Shown piece by piece: positions 1 to 6,702 of a DNA stretch of 7,826 nt. Numbering within the stretch: position 1 is the first letter of the stretch; each line of letters begins with the position of its first letter. The stretch covers positions 96,186-104,011 of the forward strand of contig DLGQ01000105.1 of NCBI GenBank assembly GCA_002482775.1, read 5' to 3'. This DNA is from Flavobacteriales bacterium UBA7690 (GTDB lineage: Bacteria > Bacteroidota > Bacteroidia > Flavobacteriales_F > PHOS-HE28). Made by a program: the position numbers and the translations under genes. The notes beneath the pieces were generated by a model that searched no databases, was not told where the DNA came from, and saw nothing but the letters and a program-made list of their open reading frames with translations.

Positions 1-199
1 CGGGTGAGTACTTCTCGAAGATTGTGGTCCGGTGGTACTCGAGGTATTCCGGCTTGGGGCCCGCAGCCTCGGCGGGAAGGTGCAGTGGCTTGCCTTCGTA
101 GGCTTGGAAGTGCTGGGCTACGGTCGCGTGAGCGAAGTGGTCGCAATATCTACTTTGCGGCGTGATGATGTTCAGCTTCCTCTCACTCGCATTGATGGC
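1..199 (-). pseudogene. Partial or remnant minus-strand coding stretch, no start codon seen
   Basis: Read leftward, this frame is open from a TAG at 202-200 to the window edge. The part below about 165 looks coding: GC-rich third positions and a natural-looking protein (segments such as DHFAHATVAQHF and PEYLEYHRTTIFEKY). I do not recognise the family. There is no in-frame ATG, GTG or TTG; only CTG codons could serve. So it is either the start of a leftward gene using a rare start, a gene broken at its 5' end, or a frame shifted by a sequence error. Its upper part overlaps the start of the plus-strand membrane gene at 162, so the true boundary probably lies below about 165. A 5' truncation at the edge of an inserted accessory segment would fit, but that is inference. 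Confidence 0.4.
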
Positions 200-722
200 C
201 TATCTGCTCTATGCGAATTTCGCAAAAGACAAGGGGAGCCACACGATGCCCAAGGTCGTACATGCGCTCGCCATGTCGCTCTTCGTTCTACTAGGCTCCG
301 GTTCATTCAAAGCAGTGACGTCCCAGTTCCAACACTTCACCCGATTCAAGGAGCACTATTCCATTGGACTTGGACCAATACCAGCCGAGCTGAATTTCGC
401 TGCGGCTTCGTTGGGTTCAATCACGGACCTCGTGCTTTTCTTGGCCGTGTTCAAAGCTGCTCAGCGTATTCCAACAGCCATCACGATCTTCCGGTTCACC
501 TTGTTGGCCAGCATTCCCTTCGGTATCGTCAACGCTTATCGTGGGTACCTCAGCACCGACCTCTCTGCATCGCCCAACATAGCGTTGGTCATTGCAGCCG
601 TCATGATCATCACACTCAAACTTGGCCTCTTCGTTCTGTACGGCTCCAGGTGGATGAATGCCTTCCTTGCCTCTCCGACCGGTGTGACCACTTCAGAGGA
701 TACCTGGAAGGAACAAGCATGA
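162..722 (+). CDS. Multi-pass membrane protein of unknown function
   Basis: A 186-residue protein, very hydrophobic, with about five likely membrane segments near residues 4-20, 32-52, 80-100, 107-127 and 139-160. The loop between segments 2 and 3 is longer and polar and carries the sequence GLGPIPAELNF. The C-terminal tail is short and charged. I do not recognise the family. Three start codons lie in a row (GTG 162, ATG 165, ATG 168) and none has a clear Shine-Dalgarno, so the start could be any of them; a later ATG at 246 would remove the first membrane segment. A TACTTTG at 151-157 resembles a Bacteroidota -7 element, without a convincing -33 partner. The next gene starts 102 bases downstream, so co-transcription is uncertain. 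Location in the inner membrane is inferred from hydrophobicity. Confidence 0.72.
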   Translation: MMMFSFLSLALMAYLLYANFAKDKGSHTMPKVVHALAMSLFVLLGSGSFKAVTSQFQHFTRFKEHYSIGLGPIPAELNFAAASLGSITDLVLFLAVFKAAQRIPTAITIFRFTLLASIPFGIVNAYRGYLSTDLSASPNIALVIAAVMIITLKLGLFVLYGSRWMNAFLASPTGVTTSEDTWKEQA

Positions 723-760
723 GCAGAGGAGAAGGTGCTTCCTCGGCCAGTCCAAATACA

Positions 761-790
761 TTGGCTTCGGTACATAGTCGGTAACGTTTG
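761..790 (+). promoter_or_regulatory. Possible Bacteroidota-type promoter for the DUF3883 gene
   Basis: TTGG at 761-764 and TAACGTTTG at 782-790 are separated by 17 bases. They roughly match the TTTG / TAnnTTTG pattern used by the Bacteroidota primary sigma factor, with one extra base inside the -7 box. They would give a leader of roughly 30 bases before the ATG at 825. The match is imperfect and based on pattern only. Confidence 0.25.
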
Positions 791-824
791 CGACAATCCC
801 GACCTTCGACCTGATCACAACCAC

Positions 825-1661
825 ATGGCCGAAGACTGGACCCAGCAAGAGAATACCCACGCGCTCACGACCTACCTCACCATGATGCGCCGTGAAGTTG
901 CGGGTGAGAAAGTGGTGAAGGCCCACGAGTACCGGCGCTTGCACGAAGAGAACACCAACCGTTCGGCCAAGGCCTACGAGTTCAAGATGCAGAACATCAG
1001 CGCTGTACTGGCGCTGAACGACCTGCCGTACATCACCGGACTTACACCGGCCGACGCCTACCAGAACCTCTTGGAGGAAATGCTGCTGGAGCGCTTGGAG
1101 AACGATCCCGCCGAACGCGCGATGGTGCTTTCGTATGGTAAGGGTCTGCTCCAGCGCTGGACACGCCCCGAAGCCACAGCGCAGCTACAGGTGGAAGCGC
1201 CACCCGCAGGCAGCGCGCCGCCCGAACCGAAGCGCACCTTCAAAGGATCGAAGATCGACCACGCCGCGCGGGAGCACGCCTGCCGACGTTTGGGACGATC
1301 CGGTGAAGAAGTGGTGCTCGCCTTCGAGCGACAACAACTGACCGCCGCAGGCCGCACGGATCTGGCCGAGGCCGTGGAACACATCAGCCGCACGGAAGGC
1401 GACGGCACGGGCTACGACATCCTTTCCTACACGCCCGAAGAAGCGAAGAAGTACATCGAAGTGAAGACCACCAACTTCGACAAGACCACCTCCTTCCTGA
1501 TCACAGACAACGAAGCCGCGTTCTCAGCCACGCAACCGGAACACTACCACCTGTACCGGCTGTTCGAGTTCGGCTCAGGCCCCAAGCTCTACACCCTACG
1601 CGGCCCTATCGAACAAACGTGCTGGATGGTGGCCAAGCGGTTCGAGGCGGGGGTGAGGTGA
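825..1661 (+). CDS. DUF3883 domain protein, putative PD-(D/E)xK nuclease fold
   Basis: A 278-residue soluble protein. The ATG at 825 is preferred: a GTG at 735 in the same frame would add 30 residues of low-quality sequence. The N-terminal region (about 15-95) is helical and carries NRSAKAYEFKMQNISAVL, a pattern I know from proteins that sit beside restriction genes. A low-complexity Pro/Ala linker (about 120-137) follows. The C-terminal domain (about 158-275) matches DUF3883: GRSGEEVV with Glu161/Glu162, GTGYDIL with Asp198, then YIEVKTT with Glu212 and Lys214. These are the expected acid, D and ExK positions of a Mrr-like PD-(D/E)xK core, so metal-dependent DNA cleavage or binding is plausible. 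The target is unknown. It sits upstream of the chaperone block but is separated from it by a 176-base gap with a structured repeat, so it may be a separate transcription unit. Confidence 0.85.
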   Translation: MAEDWTQQENTHALTTYLTMMRREVAGEKVVKAHEYRRLHEENTNRSAKAYEFKMQNISAVLALNDLPYITGLTPADAYQNLLEEMLLERLENDPAERAMVLSYGKGLLQRWTRPEATAQLQVEAPPAGSAPPEPKRTFKGSKIDHAAREHACRRLGRSGEEVVLAFERQQLTAAGRTDLAEAVEHISRTEGDGTGYDILSYTPEEAKKYIEVKTTNFDKTTSFLITDNEAAFSATQPEHYHLYRLFEFGSGPKLYTLRGPIEQTCWMVAKRFEAGVR

Positions 1662-1677
1662 GTTGTCGTTTCGGATA

Positions 1678-1775
1678 GGACGTGCCCCGGCTCAAATGCA
1701 GCCGGGTCCGGCTTTCCGCTGCTGCTCCTCGGCCGGATTACCGGCCTGTGGGGCATTCGCTCCAATCCGTCACGC
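1678..1775 (+). repeat. Structured palindromic intergenic repeat, copy A
   Basis: This fills much of the 176-base gap between the DUF3883 gene and the TPR gene, starting 16 bases after the DUF3883 stop. It holds two perfect hairpins: CCCGGCT (1686-1692) with AGCCGGG (1700-1706) around a 7-base loop, and GGCCGG (1731-1736) with CCGGCC (1741-1746) around ATTA. Conserved blocks are GGACGTGCC at the start, GCTTTCCGCT in the middle and TCCAATCCGTCACGC at the end. A second copy with the same blocks in the same order lies inverted at 7548-7641. It resembles, from memory, dispersed REP-like elements of Bacteroidota genomes. Its position just after a stop codon suggests a role in transcription termination or mRNA 3'-end protection; there is no clear T-tract, so this is inference. 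Confidence 0.75.
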
Positions 1776-1805
1776 GAAATGCGGATCACGGTTATATTGC
1801 AACTT

Positions 1806-1817
1806 CGTCATCTGACG
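1806..1817. promoter_or_regulatory. Small inverted repeat upstream of the chaperone block
   Basis: CGTCA and TGACG flank a 2-base centre, ending 20 bases before the ATG of the TPR gene. It lies just downstream of a TTATATTGC at 1792-1800 that is only loosely -7-like. It could be a regulator site controlling the whole block, but a 5-base arm can occur by chance. Confidence 0.2.
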
Positions 1818-1837
1818 GAAAATGTAGCGAGACACGA

Positions 1838-3820
1838 ATGAGCGCTAAGGACCAAGCAGGAGAGTTGTTCAACGCTGGCAAGTATGCCGAGGTGATTCCA
1901 TTGTATCGCGGGATAGTCGAAAGCGACCCTGCGGCTCTGAACGCTTGGCAGTGTTTGGTAATGAGCCTTCGCAATACCCAAGCCTATGACGCTGGCGTCG
2001 AGACGGCGAAAGCAGCGCTGAAGGTCCATGGACGATCAGCCTGGCTATGGCGCGAATTGGCAAACATGCTCGTCAAACATGATCGGCTTGATGAAGCGCT
2101 GAAAGCCTTGGACCAAGCAAAGCGGATAGAGCCGGGATCCGAGTGGCTTTGGCGTTATCTGGCCCAACTGCACAAGGCACGGAAACAGCCAATACTCGAG
2201 GCAGAAGCCTTGGAAGAGTTGGTTGAACTAGAAAAGGCGAGTGCGGCAGACCTCAACAGGCTTGGCATCATACACCATGACAACAAGAACTACAGCAGGG
2301 CGCTAGAATTCTACCGCGCTTCAGCGGTTATGGAAGACTGGACGGCACCCCACTTCAATATGGGATTGGTCTATAACGACCCCGAGGTTTCCCAGGACGC
2401 TGATGCGGCGGATGCTTACCGCCGAGCGCTTCTGATAGACGCCACATACCAAAAGGCCAATGCAGAACTGGAAACCACGAAAGCCAAACTCATCCCCTTG
2501 GCGGTTCAAGCGCGAAGCCAAGCTGAGGGACTAGTCCGCAAAGAAGATCGCTATCAGCACTACCTCAATCCCTTTGATGTCCTGCAACTCGAACCTGAGG
2601 ACGACTACGATAGCGTTGACCCCAAAGTGATCCAACGTGCCAAGAAGAAACTGCTACAAGAGCTTGAACTGAACGAGGGGAAAGTTGGCTGGCTCGATGA
2701 TCAGACTGTGGATAAGTCAAGGGCCCTCATGATAGACGACGAACTACTGGACGAAGCGAAGCGCACATATCATCTGACCGTTGCCCGGAACAAACGCCTT
2801 TGCCGCTTCCTAACGCATGGGGATGTTGGCCACTTCCTCTATGCCGATGACTATTTCCCCGTTGATGCGCTAGCGCTATTGGATGAGGATGATGGGTTCC
2901 GCGCCTTTCTGAGCAAGCCTTTCGCCGCCCAGTACAATGCGCTGTTGACAAGGGCAATTGACAAACGTGCAATGGCGGTTGTTGAAGTTCTGTTCGATGG
3001 GCGCCGCTGGGTTGAGGTCGAAGACCTGGACAAGTGCCTCGCGGGTGCGTACAAACGCGCTGGGCAGCTGGTTGAGATCATGAAGCAGTTGGCTACTGAA
3101 AGCGAAAGTCGGTTGGTGGGCTTGCCCGAAGTCCAGAATGCTCTCACAGTGCATGACATTCCTGCGTTGCTCAATCTGCTACCCGTTCAGTTTCGTGGTC
3201 ACCAAACACAAGTGGTCGGTGCGCTAAGATCAATGGCAATCAACTGCCACAATGCGCATCAGCAGACTGAAATGTCACGGGGCATACTTCTGTTGTGCAA
3301 GCAGTTCCACTTCAAGAGTCCGGAGTTGAACGAACAACTCAAGAAGGACTACGACAAGATCGCCGAATTAATCGCCCACAACGAGAAGTACAAGGACTTC
3401 CTCATCTGCTTCTTTTGTGGTAAGCGCCCCCCCAACGAATCCACCGGGATCAAGAAGACGATTTACGGCCCATCCAAGCGCAATTGGCTCGCGGGGACAA
3501 TTGAATTCTCGTACACCGATGTCACTCTACCCCGATGCGAGATATGCAATCGGGTACATGCCAAGCGGAACGAGATCAAAGTACTCTACGGCGTTGGTGG
3601 GCTCGTGGTCGGCCTTGCCATTGGCGCGCTTGCAGACGGTCATTTCATTCTGGGAGCTATCATTGGTGGAATTGTCGGGTTTGTCGGCGGCGTCATCAAG
3701 GCTATCAGCTTCTACAAAGCGGAAGGGATCAAGGACGCGACGGATAGCACCTTGGCTCAGCATCCGTTACTTGCACAACGATTCAAAGAGGGCTGGTCAT
3801 TCACCAAGCCTACTGCCTAG
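1838..3820 (+). CDS. TPR protein with HPD-less J-like region, zinc-ribbon-like motif and C-terminal membrane anchor
   Basis: A 660-residue protein; the ATG at 1838 is chosen because an upstream in-frame GTG at 1682 would translate the structured repeat. Residues 3-205 form about five or six tetratricopeptide repeats (for example ALKALDQAKRIEPGSEWLWRYL and YSRALEFYRAS), a protein-binding scaffold. Residues 241-328 begin NPFDVLQLEP and end ELLDEAKRTYHLTVARNKRLCRFL; this layout recalls a J-domain (entry motif, helices, late EAK-R helix), but the HPD tripeptide that triggers Hsp70 ATPase is absent. The middle (330-520) is alpha-helical and unassigned. Cys524/Cys527 and Cys567/Cys570 form two CxxC pairs, probably a zinc ribbon. 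Two Gly-rich hydrophobic segments (about 582-600 and 603-622) suggest a membrane hairpin. Followed by a GrpE-like gene (14-base gap) and an Hsp70 gene, it is probably the co-chaperone or client adaptor of that Hsp70, held at the inner membrane. Confidence 0.85.
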   Translation: MSAKDQAGELFNAGKYAEVIPLYRGIVESDPAALNAWQCLVMSLRNTQAYDAGVETAKAALKVHGRSAWLWRELANMLVKHDRLDEALKALDQAKRIEPGSEWLWRYLAQLHKARKQPILEAEALEELVELEKASAADLNRLGIIHHDNKNYSRALEFYRASAVMEDWTAPHFNMGLVYNDPEVSQDADAADAYRRALLIDATYQKANAELETTKAKLIPLAVQARSQAEGLVRKEDRYQHYLNPFDVLQLEPEDDYDSVDPKVIQRAKKKLLQELELNEGKVGWLDDQTVDKSRALMIDDELLDEAKRTYHLTVARNKRLCRFLTHGDVGHFLYADDYFPVDALALLDEDDGFRAFLSKPFAAQYNALLTRAIDKRAMAVVEVLFDGRRWVEVEDLDKCLAGAYKRAGQLVEIMKQLATESESRLVGLPEVQNALTVHDIPALLNLLPVQFRGHQTQVVGALRSMAINCHNAHQQTEMSRGILLLCKQFHFKSPELNEQLKKDYDKIAELIAHNEKYKDFLICFFCGKRPPNESTGIKKTIYGPSKRNWLAGTIEFSYTDVTLPRCEICNRVHAKRNEIKVLYGVGGLVVGLAIGALADGHFILGAIIGGIVGFVGGVIKAISFYKAEGIKDATDSTLAQHPLLAQRFKEGWSFTKPTA

Positions 3821-3834
3821 CACAACCGCACCTC

Positions 3835-4197
3835 ATGACCATGGACGTCAAGATCATCGAGCCTCCGAAGGCACTGCTCTCCGCTCTTTCCCAGCTTTAT
3901 GACCTAGAGCAAAAGATGTTGAAGCGGGACGACCTGACTTCCCTGCACCGGAATGTTGGGAAAATGAAGGATGCGTTCGAGGAACTCGGCTACCGAATCG
4001 AGGACCCGCAAGGACAGAGCTACAATGAGACACGAGTGGACTTGGAAGCGTCTATAGCAGGAAGCAGTACAGAGGATCTCGTGGTGACCGAAGTGATCAA
4101 GCCTATCATTCGCTATGTCATGCGAGACAGCAGCGGTGAGTACACCAAAGTCATTCAACGCGGTGTGGTCGTTGTCGAGACACGCATCAAGAATTGA
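3835..4197 (+). CDS. Minimal GrpE-like nucleotide exchange factor
   Basis: A 120-residue protein (or 118 from the second ATG at 3841). Residues 12-51 form a charged amphipathic helix. Residues 55-118 look like a beta domain with DPQGQSYNETRVDLEASI, then VVTEVIKPIIRYV, then YTKVIQRGVVVVE. This order parallels the GrpE beta-wing (the NPEGEPFDPNLHEAV, GTVVEVLQKGY and VLRPAMVVV blocks). GrpE opens the Hsp70 nucleotide cleft to release ADP. At 120 residues it is far shorter than typical GrpE (around 170-200) and lacks most of the long N-terminal coiled coil, so dimerisation and substrate-release functions may differ. Its place between a J-like protein and an Hsp70, 5 bases before the Hsp70 ATG, strongly supports the assignment. 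The similarity is remote and was judged by eye; an unrelated Hsp70 adaptor is the main alternative. Confidence 0.7.
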   Translation: MTMDVKIIEPPKALLSALSQLYDLEQKMLKRDDLTSLHRNVGKMKDAFEELGYRIEDPQGQSYNETRVDLEASIAGSSTEDLVVTEVIKPIIRYVMRDSSGEYTKVIQRGVVVVETRIKN

Positions 4198-4202
4198 GAA
4201 CC

Positions 4203-6692
4203 ATGAGCAAGACCATCAACTTCGGCATTGACTTGGGCACAACGAATTCGTTGATCGCCAAGTTCAACAAGGGGACTGTGGAAGTGTTCAAGAACCCGGT
4301 CGGGTTCAAGGAGACGCTGCCATCGTTAGTAGGATTCCGGAACGACCGTATCCTGATAGGAGATCAAGCAATGACCTACCTAGAACGAGAGCCGAAGAAT
4401 GTCATTGGCTCCTTCAAAAGGAAGATGGGCACTTCGGAGAGCTTCAAGATTAAGTCGCTCGACCAGTCGAAGACGCCGATAGACCTCTCCGCATTGGTGC
4501 TCAAAGAACTTAAGACGTTCATCCACACGGGCGAAACCCCGGAAGCCGTAGTCATCACGATCCCGGCATCATTTGATATGGTGCAATCCAACGCCACTAA
4601 GGAAGCCGGTCACCAGGCAGGCTTCAAACAAGTGGTGCTCCTTCAAGAACCTATTGCCGCAAGTCTGGCCTATGCGAACAAGACCACTGGAAATGAGCTG
4701 AACAACAGCCAATGGATCGTCTATGACCTCGGTGGTGGCACGTTCGACGTCGCACTTGTGCGCATCGCGGAAGGTGAACTAAAAGTCATCGACCATGAAG
4801 GAGACAACTTCCTCGGTGGCTCTGACTTTGATGCTTTGATCGTCGAGCGCATCATTATTCCTGCGCTGGAAAAACGCGGTCGTTTTGACGACCTACCCAG
4901 TCAACTCAAAAGTGCGTCCGGGAGGCTGAACAAGAAATGGCCCGTCCTGCTCTATGCTGCTGAGAACGCCAAGAAAGTCCTGTCCACGAAGACCGCCGCA
5001 GAGATAGAAGTGGATGTTGTCGATGACTCCGATGAGGAAGTCAGCTTGGTGGTCAACGTAACCCGCTCCGACTTTGAGGCTGTAATCAAGGAGGCTGTGG
5101 ATGCAACAGCGGAAATGCTCAGGACCATCCTCACCAGGAACTCACTCCAGCCAAACGACCTCAAGTTCGTTCTGATGGTTGGCGGATCCACATACATCCC
5201 GCTGGTCCGAAACAGGATCAAGGAACTTTTGGGTATTGCAGTGAACACCGACATCGACCCAACGAACGCAGTTGTGATCGGTGCCGCGTACTACGCGGGG
5301 AACAAGCCATTGGAACTTACGGAGTCCGCAACCCGGGCCACGCCCCAGAGCCAGTTGAAGTTGAAGTTCTCATACAACAAGGCCTCACAAGAAACCGAAG
5401 AGATGTTTTCTGCTAAGGTGGACGGCGATGTCGCCGGACTATCCTATCGGATTGTCAGAGACGATGGTGGCTATGATAGCGGGCTGAAGAAGCTCACTCC
5501 GCGCATTTCGGAAGACTTGCCGCTCCACCCGGATACCTACAACTGCTTTACACTCAAGATTCTCGACGAGCACAATGACAAGGTGCTAGTCGTGAACGAG
5601 CCGATCCAGATCGCCCAAGGCAAGTACAGTGTTGCTGGGCAGATGCTTCCGGACGACCTCAGCTTGGTGAGGGACAATCTCCAAGATGGCGACATAATAC
5701 TTGATCCGGTTTTCACAAGGAATACGATCCTTCCGGCAAAGGCCAAGAAGACTGTCGAGGTGAGCAGGACGCTAATGCACGGAACCGAGGATGAAATCCG
5801 GATCATGGTTGTTGAGGGTCCCTCGTCAAACCATCCCTCGTCGAACAAATCCGTTGTCGTGCTGCCTGTCACAGCAAAGAGCCTAAAGCGTGACCTCCTC
5901 CGCGGTACAGAGATCGACCTGACTTTCGAAGTCTCGGAATCCAGGACTCTCACGGTGCATGCCTATATCAATCCCTCCGGACCGGAGTTTTCAGTTGATT
6001 CCTCACTCCAATTCAGACAAGTTGACGCCAAGGCATTGGCCGAGGAGATCGGTATGCTAGAGGAGAAGATCGAGCAAGAGAAGGCCGAAGCACTGGAGCA
6101 TGAGAACTACGAAGTTGTAGATGTGCTGACGAAACTGAGCGGCCCAGTCCAAGAACTTCAAGGCGAAGCCGTGCTTCTCTCGATCGATGATGTGACGGAC
6201 AACAAATACAAGCTCGAAGATCGCAAGCGTAGGATTGCAGAGGAATTACATCAAGCCACATCGACAAAGCGCATCGAGAGGCTCCGCGCGGAGTATGTTG
6301 AGGTCCGTGACGGCGTTAGCGAGATCGTTAAGGAAAGTGGAAACGACATCGAGAAGCGGCAGTTGCAGGAAATCATCAGCCATGAGCATGTGTTCATCAA
6401 CACGAACAGCGCTCAGAGAATGGACGAGCACATCTCGAAGCTGCGCGGGTTGCAGTTCCAGATCCTCATGCGATCTCCTGACTTTCTCACCGGCTGGTTC
6501 CGGAGTCTGGTGACGAAGCGGGAGACGTTCAACGACCAAGTGCAAGCCAAGAACCTCATAGAGGCTGGGAAGCAGCACATCGAAGGCGAAGATTTCGACC
6601 GCTTACTTGAGGTGAATCGACGGCTCTTCAGCTTGCTACCCGAACGGGAGCAAGAATCAAAGGACATGCGCCACTTTACGGGAATCAGCTGA
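4203..6692 (+). CDS. Non-canonical Hsp70 (DnaK-family) chaperone with extra interdomain region
   Basis: An 829-residue Hsp70; the ATG at 4203 gives MSKTINFGIDLGTTNS, the standard Hsp70 beginning (an in-frame TTG at 4194 overlaps the previous stop). The ATPase domain (about 1-370) is complete: phosphate-1 GIDLGTTN (8-15), catalytic Lys72 in FKRKMG, QEPIAASLAY with Glu149, phosphate-2 DLGGGTFD (175-182), NFLGGSDFD near 202-210, and adenosine motif VLMVGGSTYIP (323-333). So ATP hydrolysis is expected. From about 375 to 480 there is a mostly beta region with no counterpart in DnaK, and the DnaK linker VLLLDV is not recognisable. A canonical-looking SBD-beta follows (about 480-605, with RNTILPAK and LTVHAYINPSG). 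The C-terminal helical region (about 606-829) is longer than DnaK's. It is the motor of the three-gene chaperone set. It is not the housekeeping DnaK, given its length and gene partners. Confidence 0.95.
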   Translation: MSKTINFGIDLGTTNSLIAKFNKGTVEVFKNPVGFKETLPSLVGFRNDRILIGDQAMTYLEREPKNVIGSFKRKMGTSESFKIKSLDQSKTPIDLSALVLKELKTFIHTGETPEAVVITIPASFDMVQSNATKEAGHQAGFKQVVLLQEPIAASLAYANKTTGNELNNSQWIVYDLGGGTFDVALVRIAEGELKVIDHEGDNFLGGSDFDALIVERIIIPALEKRGRFDDLPSQLKSASGRLNKKWPVLLYAAENAKKVLSTKTAAEIEVDVVDDSDEEVSLVVNVTRSDFEAVIKEAVDATAEMLRTILTRNSLQPNDLKFVLMVGGSTYIPLVRNRIKELLGIAVNTDIDPTNAVVIGAAYYAGNKPLELTESATRATPQSQLKLKFSYNKASQETEEMFSAKVDGDVAGLSYRIVRDDGGYDSGLKKLTPRISEDLPLHPDTYNCFTLKILDEHNDKVLVVNEPIQIAQGKYSVAGQMLPDDLSLVRDNLQDGDIILDPVFTRNTILPAKAKKTVEVSRTLMHGTEDEIRIMVVEGPSSNHPSSNKSVVVLPVTAKSLKRDLLRGTEIDLTFEVSESRTLTVHAYINPSGPEFSVDSSLQFRQVDAKALAEEIGMLEEKIEQEKAEALEHENYEVVDVLTKLSGPVQELQGEAVLLSIDDVTDNKYKLEDRKRRIAEELHQATSTKRIERLRAEYVEVRDGVSEIVKESGNDIEKRQLQEIISHEHVFINTNSAQRMDEHISKLRGLQFQILMRSPDFLTGWFRSLVTKRETFNDQVQAKNLIEAGKQHIEGEDFDRLLEVNRRLFSLLPEREQESKDMRHFTGIS

Positions 6693-6702
6693 CCTGCATC
6701 TG

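Noticed and set aside
126..135. Possible third copy of the repeat end (GCGTGAGCGA, also at 7548-7557)
   Set aside because: Only 10 bases match; the other conserved blocks (GCTTTCCGCT, GGRCGTGCC) are missing nearby, and the bases lie in coding-like minus-strand sequence.
32..784. Long plus-strand open frame overlapping the membrane protein gene
   Set aside because: It covers the same bases as the 162-722 gene in another frame; its protein is rich in Arg/His/Ser with no domain pattern, while 162-722 has clean membrane segments.
735..824. N-terminal extension of the DUF3883 protein from a GTG at 735
   Set aside because: The added 30 residues look non-coding and the ATG at 825 starts a natural sequence; a possible promoter overlaps the extension.
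1682..1837. N-terminal extension of the TPR protein
   Set aside because: It would translate the palindromic repeat; the TPR fold begins directly after the ATG at 1838.
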